A stretch of 64,000 nt of DNA from Breviolum minutum Mf 1.05b.01 (GCA_000507305.1 DF239294.1:113974-177973), one strand, 5' to 3'; positions 44,269 through 54,889 are shown, numbered from the stretch's first letter. Numbers and translations: made by a program. Notes: generated by a model from the sequence alone, not told the origin.

Positions 44269-44729
44269 TGACAGCATTTTGAGGGGCATTCATTCATACA
44301 ATGACTCCGTTCACACATGTCCCCTCCAAACTGCCAAGGGTGAGGCTTTGCGCCTTAGGAATGGTTCAGTAAATCTCTATGAATTCCATTTTCCTTATAC
44401 ATTTTCATTGTGGTTGGTTTAGGATTGGGGAAACCTCCCAAAAGGATCTGACAATGCAAGAATTAGAGTCTGTTGAAAAATGCTCAAATAAATCAAAACC
44501 AACAGGCTTTGAATTGAAACCCTGTTAGTTCCACTTAGGGACCTTTTTTACGCGCAAATTCAGGGTATCTTCGAAGGAAGAACATCAAACATCAAAGACA
44601 ATATTTCATGATATGATATGATCCTCAAGATCTTAACTCCCCACGTTTCATCTCATAAATCGTGTTTCCGCATCACTCAACTTGCCACCGTTTTTTCCGC
44701 ATCACTTCCTTGTCCCTGCGGTTGCTGAG

Positions 44730-44865
44730 GAACTCTTTGTGGGAGAATCGTTGTTTTCTCATTCCTGGGACAAGGACGCGATTCTTGAAGGCGAGGACGA
44801 AATTGCTGCTGATTGGTCATGTCATCCAGAAATCAAGCCCAGGGACCACCCCGAAGCAACTTTGA
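44730..44865 (+). CDS. Kinase exon 8: post-subdomain IX with acidic insert
   Basis: GCTGAG|GAA begins ELFVGESLFSHSWDKDAILE, then GEDEIAADWSCHPEIKPRDH and PEATL. ELFVGESLF matches the L-x-x-G-x-x-L-F segment of CMGC kinases. The acidic part is longer than usual and lies where CLK and SRPK kinases carry inserts. A GT donor at 44866-44867 (ACTTTGA|GTTAT) leaves phase 1, matching exon 9. Confidence 0.8.
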
Positions 44866-45832
44866 GTTATTTTTGGTACCTGTGAATATATCTATGATTT
44901 GTAATAAGAATGTCTAGTCATCATATGGGAAATACACATATATATATATTTAGCATATATACACATATTTACATTTATACATATTTGCATTTATTCATAT
45001 GTGTAACTTATGAAATTAGATGTTTGTAAATATATATACATATATTTTGTATTGATGCTGTATATGTATATACACATCTATTCATGCACATATATTTGTC
45101 TGATTCATACTCGTGTCATGTGATATCACCCCACAGTTAGTGTTACCTTCTGGAAATTAGGGTTTGTTGAAATGTCATTTTTTTCCATCCGTATGGCTGA
45201 GACAAGGGAACATAGACATGGATATCATACTGTCGATGGTTCAGAAATCCGGTGTCCACCAGTTGAGGTTGGTAGTTTATCCCGTCATTTACCAGGTTTT
45301 ATACATCCCAGGTGGTGTAGGGTTTTTTCCATCATCAGTATTTTTTAATGCATGCTTGCTACTTTGCCTATTACAACTGACCAAATGACCCTTGTTTATT
45401 CTCTAAACCTACAGCAAAGACTTTGTTTACATACTGCATCCCACATCTCTTTTCTATACACCTTCAACTCACAACTTAAACGAGACACAAACACACATGG
45501 CCCTGAACATGAGTTCATTCCTGAAGCCTTTTTTTGAGTTTTTTAGAGACAGACCTACGTGTTTTTGACAAAGGACCAGACCGAATCAGAGATGGTTTGG
45601 GGTTGAAACAAATTCCTTTCAAGATTCGTTAAGTCTACTACTTTTTGTGGGGGAAATATATATATATATATACTATGACCATCTATGAACAATATCCTGC
45701 TTTTTGCATAGGTGCAGCAAATACATAGGATCCAAGTACCATGTATATGTATAAATATATATATATATATATAACCTGAGGCCTTTTTGCTGAACAAAAA
45801 CACAGATACAGATACGTATTTTTTTGCTGAAG
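44866..45832. other. Kinase intron 8
   Basis: Very AT-rich with several TATATA tracts (44940-45090, 45655-45672, 45755-45772) and a family C hairpin (45228-45340). No exon seen. Confidence 0.55.
45228..45340. mobile_element. Hairpin element, family C
   Basis: ATACTGTCGATGGTTCAGAA and the inverted TTTTTTCCATCATCAGTATT ends. Confidence 0.65.
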
Positions 45833-45895
45833 ATGCCCCGTGGGCAGGCATGGTCCAGTTGATTGGTGAGATTCCACCATGGATGCTGGAAGAAG
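45833..45895 (+). CDS. Kinase exon 9: subdomain X
   Basis: GCTGAAG|AT joins exon 8 as Asn-Ala-Pro and reads APWAGMVQLIGEIPPWMLEE. The M-V-x-L-I-G-x-I-P stretch corresponds to ...LxGxxP of DYRK, CLK and SRPK kinases. The exon ends at GAAG|GTGGGA in phase 1. Confidence 0.8.
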
Positions 45896-45951
45896 GTGGG
45901 ACATCATACCTAATGTAAAGACAGATTCTGAAAGGATACCAACATGAATGA

Positions 45952-46058
45952 TACTGTTGATGTAAGAAATGCTGCGCCAGTCAATATGGTCAATATCCCA
46001 TTATTTGCATGGTTTTGTACATCCCAGGATTTGTTTGGGATTTGTTCCATCAACAGTA
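45952..46058. mobile_element. Diverged hairpin, family C
   Basis: TACTGTTGATGTAAGAAATG and the inverted TTTGTTCCATCAACAGTAAC ends. Confidence 0.65.
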
Positions 46059-46926
46059 ACTGGGCAATTGATTGTGACCAGACTGTCAATGTCACTCAGC
46101 AAAGACGGATTAGGATTAAGATTGGAGAATTATCTCCCAAATTTCCTCAATTCAGGTTTTGGAAATAGGAAGATCTGACTTTACTTGGTTGGATGTGACT
46201 TAGCCACTGTAAAAGGACGAACAATAGGAGATTGAGGTGATATTTTTTGTTTTTTTTGCTTCAACTACCTGCTTGGCTGGGTGGTTTGGAAGTCTGTGGA
46301 TACGAAAAGTATCAAGGGGCTTTAAGAGGAAATTGTCCTAGTAGTCATGGGTATAAAAGTACCTGTTCATAAGCTATCAATTACTGTTCATACTCATTTG
46401 GAGGTACTCTCCAGCAAAAAAACCATAGCAGGCCGGAATATCATGGAATATCCATGTCCACCGTGAAATGTAGATCATGTCCAAGCGGGAAGGTTCAGGG
46501 ACTTCCAGTCAGCCAGTTATTGTATGTTTTTTTCGTGGAAAGTGCACAGCTTAGACTGCGCACAAAAGAAGGCTTTCCTTTTCCACCAGTTCCCTTAGTT
46601 TGGGGATTAAAAAAGATGTGTTGTTATGTCACAACGAAAATGTCCCAGTCCCAAAAAGAAATGTTCAGGATTCCTTTTCAAGCAAAAACACACCCGAAGT
46701 CCATGTTCTCGTTCGGAAGGGTTTTTAAAAAATCAGGTGCATTTGTTTGATATCCACTGCATATCACACACCCTGAAACAAACAGTTCATCCCGATGCCC
46801 CAAAACCAAGTCCTTTGAGGTGGTTGCAAACCTTTGAGTGCAGGTTGCAAACGTGTGTGTGTTTAGGGATTTTCGTCCAAATTTGCTGAACATATTTCTG
46901 ATAGTTTGTTGGATTAGTTGAATATA

Positions 46927-46990
46927 TCCCATAGGATCCAAAAAACCAACCAAATGTGGGTAAATATACCATACATGGATCCTCTGGGTA
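46927..46990. mobile_element. Partial element, family B
   Basis: CCCATAGGATCC and the inverted ATACATGGATCCTCTGGGTA, with a shortened loop. Confidence 0.6.
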
Positions 46991-47070
46991 TTCATCTTAC
47001 TTAAACGCAAACCTTCCAACCTTCAAGTTTTCGTGTCAAATTCTCCTCACCGATCACTTAACAAAAAGAG

Positions 47071-47154
47071 GCACACGAACCAATGAATTCTTCGATCGCG
47101 TGAAGCAGCGGCCAACACCACGGAGGAATTCTTCGAGCCTGTGTTTGACGGCAG
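47071..47154 (+). CDS. Kinase exon 10
   Basis: AAAGAG|GC joins exon 9 as ...WMLEEG-TRTNEFFDRVKQR and continues PTPRRNSSSLCLTA to GCAG|GTTTTA. The EFFDR stretch falls where SRPK kinases have (S)xEFFxRxG. Phase 1 at both ends. The last third is lower confidence, as a GA donor inside could shorten it. Confidence 0.65.
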
Positions 47155-47184
47155 GTTTTATTGGAGGTGGTGCCGTTGACGAGT

Positions 47185-47300
47185 TTTACACCCCTACAAC
47201 TAGACATGGAACCTGAAACTGACGATGATCTCTATTTTGGCATCTCATTTTCCCGGGGTCCAAGGGGGTCAGGTTCCCATGCTAGTTTTCAGGGGGTGTA
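47185..47300. mobile_element. Hairpin element, family A
   Basis: TTTTACACCCCTACAACTAG and ACATGGAACCTGAAACTG, inverted as CAGGTTCCCATGCTAGTTTT. It starts about 30 bp after exon 10. Confidence 0.75.
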
Positions 47301-47389
47301 ACCCTAACCTTCGACTTTGGTCAAAATATGACGGCATGTTCGACGAATCCAGTGAAAAGGGGACGTCATCAACACTTGGGTATCATTCC

Positions 47390-47496
47390 TACTGTTGATG
47401 GCTGAAATCTTGCACCACCTGAGATATATGAAACCCTAAAAAACATGGGATAAACTACCTATCAACTGGTGCAGGATTTCAGCCATCAACAGTAGT
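47390..47496. mobile_element. Hairpin element, family C
   Basis: CTACTGTTGATGGCTGAAAT is inverted as ATTTCAGCCATCAACAGTAG. Confidence 0.85.
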
Positions 47497-47994
47497 TGAA
47501 CTTCAGATCTTGGATTTGGTTGAAAGGTCTAAGGTGTTTGAAGGAGATATCTTTTGGTTTGTTTTGCTAACCATCAAGTTCCAAGCAGTTCTAAGCATCA
47601 GATCAGCCAATACCAGAGGTGCATTTTTGTTGACTGAGCAAGCACTAGCCATCTAAACGCCCAATTCCCATTGCGCAGGCAGGCTATGATAGAACATTTT
47701 CTACACTAGATGTTTGAGGTTCATTATTCGAGTTCAAGCTCCCGTATGAATCTTTACTAATTATCCACTAGTCTGACAGGAACCACTATCAGTTTGACTG
47801 CCCAGTCGATCTTTGGCAGCTGATGCGGATTAGCTGACTAGACCAATGTTCCGGGGTTTCAAAGAGGGGTAACATCTCAAAAAAATCAAAACGTTGAGAA
47901 GAGTACCTTCAACTCATATCCAATCTTCCCAAAACAGGAAGGGGTTCCTAAGTTCCGAGATCTCTTTCCTCACTGAGGACTGATACGACCTCAG

Positions 47995-48137
47995 CTGCTA
48001 CAGGTCTACGGCGCCTCTTTCAGTGGGCCATGACCTTGCGTGAAAGCTGGTCTCTTTCCCGACGTCTGGGGACGAAGGAGGTGGAAACCTACAAATTGCG
48101 CAGGCGTTTCCACAGCGGTTGGTGCGCTGTAATTGAG
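47995..48137 (+). CDS. Probable kinase gene exon 11
   Basis: GACCTCAG|CT fits the phase of exon 10 and reads AATGLRRLFQWAMTLRESWS, then LSRRLGTKEVETYKLRRRFH and SGWCAVIE, ending at GAG|GTTTGA in phase 0. Strong protein composition and GC-rich. It lies where CMGC kinases have a variable C-lobe insert; no diagnostic motif in itself. Confidence 0.55.
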
Positions 48138-48673
48138 GTTTGATAGGAAGAGATATTGAATACGCAATTGGATGATAAGATTCAACGAGTCGCTGATTTT
48201 TGATGTTCATATTTTCATATCATATAATCAAATGATTATAAAGAGATGTATCATGATAGTTACCTCTATGGGAACATACATATATGTTCCTCCCAAGGTA
48301 TTTTTTTAAAGATTATTTAGATACCTTTTCCCAAGAACAAGTAATATGGAATCCAACGATGGAGGTGGATGAGAGTTGATCCTTCCTTTTCAATTAGGTG
48401 ATTTTGAGGTGAACCAGCCCTTCATTTTCAGGGGTGTATGACTTAAAACCCTGATCCAAAATTTGGGGCTTCAACCGCATTCACTTCCTCCATTCATTTT
48501 GGAGTTTTCTGGGAAGGTATACCACCTGGAAAGGATCGATGGCTGGCAACTCCGATGATGTACTGTTTTTTCATGGCCCCCTACCTTTTTGTCAGCTTTT
48601 GGGAGTGTCTAGTCATCTGCTTTCACCACCGTGTAAGTCTTTGAGATGACCAACTTGACTGTTTCACATATAG

Positions 48674-48793
48674 GCGCAGCACGAGCGCCACACGCGTCGC
48701 CAAGTCGCTTCTGGGGGACTTCCGACAGCGGAGATACGACGTGGTTTATCGACGCTTCGGTGCCACTTGGCTGGAGGATTTCCGCTCCACAAA
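48674..48793 (+). CDS. Probable kinase gene exon 12
   Basis: CATATAG|GCG begins AQHERHTRRQVASGGLPTAE, then IRRGLSTLRCHLAGGFPLHK, ending at AAA|GTGGGC. Exactly 40 codons with phase 0 at both ends, so it joins exons 11 and 13. A minus-strand ORF and other plus frames are open over the same GC-rich patch, so the frame rests on phase. Confidence 0.5.
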
Positions 48794-49706
48794 GTGGGCC
48801 ACACCTGTCACCAGTTGTGAGGGGTCCATAACTCCACTTAATAGGGGTGATAAGCCCAGTTCTCCAGTTAGAAGGCCATTTACTGGGGTTATCTAACACA
48901 GCACTTGAACAGATGCCATCCCTTAAAGGAAAGTTAATTCTCCAGGGATTTATATACAGGGCCCAAAAATTAGTCTTGGAGAGTGTAGCCATTTGTTTTT
49001 GGGGGTATAAACGGCAATATTATTTTCATGATGGCATTGCCACATTTTTGTTTGAGCAACAAGAGAACGCTTCTTTGTTTTTTAAAGATGTGCCTATTCT
49101 CTTATCGAGCTTGGATCAAAATAAAGAATTACATCATTTTGTTGGTCCCATTTTTGAGTGGAACATGTGATGATATAAAGGTTGGAGATCGATGGGCAGA
49201 AGCTGGAGATTGCTATTTCTGTGGTATGATGTGACAATGTGGCTCAAAATTCTTGATCCCCCCATTGCTGGAGGGTTGGAATGTTTACCCCCTCCCAAAA
49301 AAAATGAACACGTACTTCATCTTCCAACCATTGATTTTCAGGAGATATCTTAGTTTTCAGGAGATATCGTAGCAAAAAAAAAAGGGTTCCCCATAAAAAT
49401 CTGAGCTCCCAGAAAAGTCGCTTTATTTGTTGGACCATGGGGACTTTTGGGAGCCAGGTTGGAACCAACGTTGACGCAACGCGCATCGGAGGTATCTCAA
49501 AAAAAAAGCATTCAGCTTCCCAAAAGTAATAATTCGCATATCCCCCAAATCCATTTTAAGGGGGGTTTCCAAAGCACCTTTAGAAAAACATGTTTGCCCA
49601 TTCGCCATCTCCTTATATTTCTTCAGCTAAAATCACCTTTTCACCCGAAAAAATCACACGAAGGGCACCCAAGGCCGGTGCCACCAGTCTCAGCCCAAAA
49701 CTTCAG
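48794..49706. other. Kinase intron 12
   Basis: Contains an open frame to 49170 that lacks motifs and includes repeat-like AT-rich sequence, and a G-rich/C-rich block near 49280-49600. No exon supported. Confidence 0.4.
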
Positions 49707-49783
49707 GTGCCAAGGCGCTTAGTTGGCAAACCACTGCAGCTACAACAACAGTTGCGATGCAAATTGGAAAAGTTGATTCGAAG
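49707..49783 (+). CDS. Kinase gene exon 13, GA donor
   Basis: ACTTCAG|GTG reads VPRRLVGKPLQLQQQLRCKL and EKLIR. A GA donor (AAG|GACCGG) in phase 2 joins exon 14 as ...LIR-R-FWSSRFDHLRRML, which reads like the run into subdomain XI. The frame continues 8 more codons (TGQTDD) to a TGA, so a GA donor later is possible. Confidence 0.6.
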
Positions 49784-50078
49784 GACCGGACAAACCGATG
49801 ATTGAAAAACGGTGTGTTGTTTTTTTTTCGGTTTTTGGGATTTGTTTTGGGGGTTGATGGATTTTAGATGCCTGCAAAATGAAGTGTCGAACTGTTTTTT
49901 GCTTTTGTTTTGGTAGAATTGAAGTACTTTTTGGCCTTTTGTAGGATTAGGTCCATCAATAAATGATACATGGTTTCAGCGATATTGTACAACAGATTTG
50001 ATTCTAGTTGGTAAAGTAAATTACATCATTTCTCAATATGTTTTCAAATATCTACAGATTGATAGAATACATGAACAT

Positions 50079-50181
50079 GGGGGTTTCCAAAAAGAGTGGT
50101 ACCCCCAAATCATCCATTTTAATAGGGTTTTCCATTAGAAACCATCCATTTTGGAGTACCACCATTTTTGGAAACACCCAT
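50079..50181. mobile_element. Hairpin element, family F
   Basis: ATGGGGGTTTCCAAAAAGAG is inverted as CCATTTTTGGAAACACCCAT, with inner CCATTTTAATAGGGTTTTCC. Confidence 0.75.
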
Positions 50182-50281
50182 ATTTTGACTTCACCCATAG
50201 GGATAGAACCTGTCAAGTATGTAACCATTACCCTCTAAAAGGAAACTAGCATAGTCCCTGAACAATGGTGGTTTTTATGGC

Positions 50282-50396
50282 TTATCAACCAACCCACACA
50301 CAACGAACGCCCACCCAAAAATTTAGCCGTATTAAGGGCTTATTAACCATTGGTTTCCCTTAATAAAGCCATAAATGGTTGGTTGGGAGGTAGATT
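50282..50396. mobile_element. Hairpin element, family E variant
   Basis: CCACCCAAAAATTTAGCC, GGGCTTATTAACCATTGG and the inverted CCCTTAATAAAGCC. The right end abuts the acceptor of kinase exon 14 (GGAGGTAG|A). Confidence 0.6.
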
Positions 50397-50490
50397 TTGG
50401 TCATCCCGTTTTGATCATCTCCGAAGGATGTTGGTCTTGGACCCAAAGCTACGAATTGATGCTTCCGGATCATTGAGGATGATCAGTTGA
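50394..50490 (+). CDS. Kinase exon 14: subdomain XI and stop
   Basis: After GGTAG the frame reads FWSSRFDHLRRMLVLDPKL, then RIDASGSLRMIS and TGA. MLVLDPKLRIDA is the subdomain XI signature (invariant Arg), which normally ends the kinase fold. The terminal helix (usually A-L-x-H-P) is here SGSLRMIS, so either the protein ends at this TGA or a GA donor at 50468 leads to another exon. Confidence 0.75.
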
Positions 50491-50534
50491 TGGAACGTTT
50501 TTCAAATTTGTTTCTTTGTTGTTGCAACATTTTA

Positions 50535-50630
50535 TTTCCCATACCATCCATGTAGGGTATATTTCCCTACATTTGGTTAGTTTATATGGTAAATGTAGGT
50601 AAATATACCATACATGGATGGTATGGGTTT
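50535..50630. mobile_element. Hairpin element, family B
   Basis: CCCATACCATCCATGTAGGG and the inverted CCATACATGGATGGTATGGG arms. Flanked on both sides by TTTGTTGTTGCAACATTTTA, a possible long target duplication. Confidence 0.8.
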
Positions 50631-51039
50631 GTTGTTGCAACATTTTATTTTTGAAATGACCAAACTGGCAAGGTGTTTGTTTTAAGAAACAGGTGTGAAG
50701 TTCGGAAGGGATGTGATACCATGATATGAAACCTTTTTAATGCGACCCTAAAGGGAGGTTGAGTAAGCAATTCCTCCCAACATGTCTTCCATTGTTTGGG
50801 AATTCCATGATAATACAGAAGTTGCCCGGCATCCTTGAACGCCGGAATTTCACTGGTTGACGTGAATGTAGGGAACCGCCTCATGTTTTGCTAGTTTATG
50901 AATGATTTCATATTGGATCTGTTATTCACGAGCATATTTTAATCCTTTTTTGTGCACGTATGTTTGATTTCTCTGTTTCTTAGTTGTGAGTCACATCATT
51001 GAACAAATGTGTTTCCAATGTTTTTTGTCCATCCGCCAT

Positions 51040-51257
51040 TGGTTGAAGTTGAGCTGATTATCCATTTCGCGATTAGCAAACCATCCAAACATGGCGGCTT
51101 TTTTTGCGCTGTACAGAAACCGCAAGATAGTTGTGAAGCTGTGGTTGGGCGAAACGATTTTTGTGGTTGGAAATCAGAGAGAGTGAAAGAATCATTGCCA
51201 CCATCCCCCAACAACATCATCACCCTAAAAAGGCACTTAAAGATGATTTTTCTCTGA
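51040..51257 (+). CDS. Candidate exon, frame uncertain
   Basis: Two plus frames look protein-like: one reads PLVEVELIIHFAISKPSKHG and QDSCEAVVGRNDFCGWKSER; the other starts at an ATG and reads MAAFFALYRNRKIVVKLWLG and ETIFVVGNQRE. GC is higher than in the flanks. No family recognised in either. The minus strand is also open. Confidence 0.4.
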
Positions 51258-51507
51258 TTACAGTACATTCAGTACATGTTTTTTGGTGATGTAGCCAGGG
51301 GGACATGACACAAAAACTTTGTGAATCTATTTAAGAAGTAACCTGGAACCCTAGGAATTGTGATACCATTTGCTTTGCAATGCAGGGAGAAACCCACTGG
51401 GTTTTCAACCACCAGGTGCTTCAACATTGGCTCACATACACCATAAAGGATCATTGGAAGAGAAGTGGTGGTGACATATGTGTTTATATAGATCATGTGA
51501 ATTTAAG

Positions 51508-51618
51508 GGACCCCCCCAAAGCTACCCCCCCAAGAAATAAGGCCTTATTGAGGGACTATTAACCATTGGTTTCCCAAAATAAGGCCTTATTAGGGGCTTA
51601 TTTCTTGGGGGGTATCAC
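51508..51618. mobile_element. Hairpin element, family E
   Basis: CCCCCAAGAAATAAGGCCTT and the inverted AAGGCCTTATTAGGGGCTTA with TTTCTTGGGGG at the right. The best-preserved copy of family E. Confidence 0.8.
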
Positions 51619-51885
51619 TAAATTCTCAGCAATATATAAGATTTTCATCTCTTCGGCTCTTTGGTAGGTTTCGTAGCTGATAATTATTTTTTTCGGGAGC
51701 AATTTGGATCTAGGGATACAGACCATCATAAGAGGAGTTACCACTTAGATTCCTAGCAATATCTCACCTTGCATATTGTGTTTCCATCTTTTTTCCATTT
51801 GCCATCGCAACAAATCTTGGCGCCCGCCACCTCGTGTCAACAGAAAAGGCCCGAATAAAATACTGGCAGAAAATGCGGTGAACTG

Positions 51886-51976
51886 ATGGTTTCAAAGATT
51901 ATGGATTTTCATCCCTATTTGGGGGAAGATTAATATACTGCATATTTTCCAAATGGTTGAAACCACCACATAGGTG
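51886..51976. mobile_element. Hairpin element, family D (diverged)
   Basis: GATGGTTTCAAAGATTATGG, core CATCCCTATTTGGGGGAAGA and GGTTGAAACCACCACATAG. Confidence 0.6.
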
Positions 51977-52269
51977 AATCTTGCGGCATGATTGCAATAA
52001 GATGTTGGTTTATTTAAAACATGGAAAATCACACCATGCGGTGGAAGTTGGAATCTGATGATGTGCGTTGAAAAACTGGAATCTTCCATGGACCCTGGTT
52101 TTGATTGAAAAAAGCATCCTCTTTTCAGAGGATTCAATCCCCCCCAGAATGGAAACCAATGTAAAGGTTTCATCTCAAATGACGGATTTCCATGGATTTC
52201 GGGCTTCTCGTAGCTCAAATTATTTGACGATGCTATTGACCACCTATACTAAAAGAGGTTGAAACTCCA

Positions 52270-52322
52270 AAACCCACCACCACCACCACCAACAGCAACA
52301 ACAACAACAACAACAACAAGAA
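52270..52322. repeat. ACC and CAA trinucleotide tract
   Basis: CCACCACCACCACCACCAAC followed by AGCAACAACAACAACAACAA; a compound microsatellite. Confidence 0.8.
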
Positions 52323-52385
52323 CGGTAATATGTTTTAACCAGCATTGATTCTCAACAAAAAAAGGCATCCTTTCCTGTTCTTTTT

Positions 52386-52463
52386 CTGACGGCTTGGTGT
52401 GCTTTGTCCAGGCTGAAAAGATTGAATGGTCCAGCAGCGAATCTGGTGTCTTTGATGACCTTT
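52386..52463 (+). CDS. Candidate exon
   Basis: The frame reads SDGLVCFVQAEKIEWSSSES and GVFDDL before TGA. TTTGTCCAG|GCT is a good internal acceptor, giving AEKIEWSSSESGVFDDL. The minus-strand ORF over it is treated as a shadow. Function not recognised. Confidence 0.45.
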
Positions 52464-52924
52464 GATGGGTGCTTAAGTTGAGAAAATCTGGTCACCTGCA
52501 CCAGTTGGAATGGATGATATTCCATTGTTTTTTTGTGCGGCAATGTTTTTTCTTACGTATATTATAGCTTTATGATATACATGTATATATATATATATTT
52601 AATACTCGTATGTGTTAAGTGCTAAGCATCAACTGGTTGGTCCGATTTCCGAATCAGACATTAATGGGGGGATATGTTCAGACAGCGGAACGATTGTGAT
52701 CTTTCTTGTTTTTTGTTTGGTAAAGTTCATGTCACCCCCCAAATGGTATACAAACCCTCAAAATCCCAAAGTCATGTCTGGATTTTGTCTGGAAAGGTGG
52801 TAACAGGTGGCCTTTGAAGCATATAAGAATGAACCAGTTATATACCAATTTATATATCAGGTATAATATGTTGGATCTACCCCTCAGCCAGGATTCCAGT
52901 CACAAATGAAAGTTTCGGCTTGAG

Positions 52925-53110
52925 ATGCCCGAGCTTAAGAAAGTCATGATCTTGGTGGTGACGATTGCATCCTGGGTGGATGATAGATCCAAGGATCCTG
53001 GTAGAAACTCCCAAAGAAGGGCAGATTTTATTGAAATTTCAGAAGTAATGTGGAGTCACACGCTTCTAACCCCATTCCATGAAAAGAGGCATCATACTAC
53101 TGGGAGGTGT
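52925..53110 (+). CDS. Weak candidate exon
   Basis: Following CTTGAG, the frame reads MPELKKVMILVVTIASWVDD and RSKDPGRNSQRRADFIEISE. Splice sites are not clear. Confidence 0.3.
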
Positions 53111-53219
53111 TTGGCTGGATAGACTTGATTGATCTTGATGGCATTTTTTGGCCCATTATTTTTCCGGAACAAAAACCGTGGAATACAAACCTGTCGACTC
53201 AAATCATCAAAGCGTTGCA

Positions 53220-53335
53220 AACATTTGAAGATTCACAGCCTTTGTAAACTTAATGTCCTGCCGTATGCTATTGGATTTGCGTATGTCATTGCATTTGCTG
53301 ATGAGCTCAAGGAATTGCAATTTTCTCCAGTGAAC
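53220..53335 (+). CDS. Weak candidate exon, LRR-like
   Basis: The frame reads HLKIHSLCKLNVLPYAIGFA and YVIAFADELKELQFS. Leu spacing is mildly LRR-like, but no clear splice sites were identified. Confidence 0.3.
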
Positions 53336-53359
53336 TATTACCCAGCTGTTTCGACGAAA

Positions 53360-54708
53360 TCCAGAAACATTCCAATTACAAGTTGGATACTGGATTCATG
53401 GATTACAAGTTGGATACTGGATACCGAAGATATACATGAGTTTTACTCAAAACCCCCATTTCACCCTACTTCTAGGGGGCCCGAATTCACACCATGTATC
53501 AACTGGTGTTTGGAGTTACACCAGGAGTAGCGACCACGTTGTTGATACGTTGATCTAAGTGACAACAAAACCGAGGCGGTTGGCTTTACTCATACAGCAG
53601 ATCTCTATACACCATTGGATGGAAATCGGTTGGGGCCACAGCTTTGGTTTTGTTTTTTTTTTGTGTGTGTTTTGGGAAGTCTCTTTGGAAAAGTGTTTGG
53701 TGAGATTGTTTTGGGTCAATTTTTGGTTGGTCCATTTATGTTGGCGCTGTACTAGTCTAACAATTTCTCCAAGTGGTTACCCGGTACTCATCATCAAGGT
53801 TTCTTAGGAATGGTCGAACCATCAGCTAGCCACCAACTAGTCATTGAGTCATTCCGAAAGGATGCTATCTTTCATTTGGATTGATGAAATAAAAACCTGA
53901 ACCACCCAACCAACCTTTCTTGGAAGTTGATGGCTGCGGCCAATCGAGATGACTGAAACATAGTGGCATGTCACATCCTTAGTGGGAGAGTATATGGATA
54001 CAGAGGCAGATTTCAGTTTTTTTTGGTGAAAGAGGGTTACAATAAGACGATTCAGTCAGAAGTTGGAAATAGATGTGACAATAGGTTGCAAGGGAGAAGC
54101 AAATGTAAGCAAGGAGGAATGTGTCACCCATATTTTACATGACAATCAATCGAGCAACTGGTCGGTTTGCAAACCAACAAGTCTCATAATATGTGCCCTT
54201 TTCACACTTGAATGAAAGTTCACGGGACTCTTTTTCTGAAATTTCATAGAAGTAAGCGGAATCCTTCCGAGATGATGTGATCAACATCTAAAATCCACAT
54301 CGTAATGCTAGCAAACTACTGTTTATGGCTGAAATCCAGCTAATCACTTGATTGCAGCGTTCTGTATCTTTCGAGCTATGCACCGCGGGTCATCCCCGTG
54401 ATGACTCGATTTCCGCCGGGTACAACCGGTGAAAAACATGGCTTCACGATGAGAGCAGAAATCAGACATGCAACAGAATAAGATCGCAAGCTAATTAAAG
54501 AGTGTAAGATGTTCACTGAAAGTTTAAACAACCCCCCTCTCGTACTAAACAGTATAAAATAGTATAGAATGTAATGTAATTTGTGTTTTTGTGAAACCTC
54601 ATTAACTCATTTCAGCCATGCTTGTTTTTGTTAGTTTGCAGATTTTATCATTGTTCTTGGAAACAACATTCACTTCTGTTTGTTTCTTTTTTCTTTTTTT
54701 TTCACACA
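53360..54708. other. Stretch without supported exons
   Basis: Includes a tandem duplication of ATTACAAGTTGGATACTGGA (53376-53421) and low-complexity T/A tracts. No reading frame was convincing. Confidence 0.4.
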
Positions 54709-54709
54709 G

Positions 54710-54866
54710 ATGAGGTTGCCCATTTTTGAGCATAACATGAATCCCCGCGCTCAACGTGTTTTTTTTTCCCAAGCCCCAAAAACCACCTCAGGTACCACAA
54801 CCCGCTGTCACGATCAGTTGGGGCGACCACAGGATGGGCTGCTTGCGAAAACAGGACTCCAGGATG
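54710..54866 (+). CDS. Candidate exon
   Basis: CACACAG|ATG opens MRLPIFEHNMNPRAQRVFFS, then QAPKTTSGTTTRCHDQLGRP and QDGLLAKTGLQD. A family I hairpin begins at about 54890. The 3' edge is unknown. The minus strand is also open over part of it. Confidence 0.4.
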
Positions 54867-54889
54867 TGTTTTTTTTGTTCTCGTTCCAG

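Larger units (their letters stand above)
43388..44729. other. Kinase intron 7
   Basis: GA donor. Contains a family C-like hairpin (43611-43738) and a family H hairpin (44158-44268). No other exon. Confidence 0.55.
33720..50490 (+). other. CMGC-group (DYRK-like) protein kinase gene
   Basis: Fourteen exons together give an ordered kinase catalytic domain: glycine loop (GSGAFGQV), VALKILK lysine, helix-C region EEEARILGQL, HPHIV, hinge-proximal ELLGRNLYELI, catalytic loop VIHGDLKP, VIDFGGARR, YRAPEV, DIWSLGC, ELFVGESLF, a CMGC-like QLIGEIPPWMLEEG and MLVLDPKLRIDA. DYRK kinases (and the related CLK, SRPK and PRP4 groups) share NLYELI, DIWSLGC and the segment after it. Such kinases phosphorylate Ser/Thr in nucleus or cytoplasm, often on splicing or cell-cycle proteins. 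Donors are 8 GT, 3 GC and 2 GA. A 4-nt loss in exon 5 breaks the frame. Upstream exons may supply the N-terminus. Confidence 0.8.

Noticed and set aside
48609-48992. 127-codon minus-strand ORF
   Set aside because: Opposite the phase-consistent kinase exon 12; read as a shadow of a GC-rich exon.
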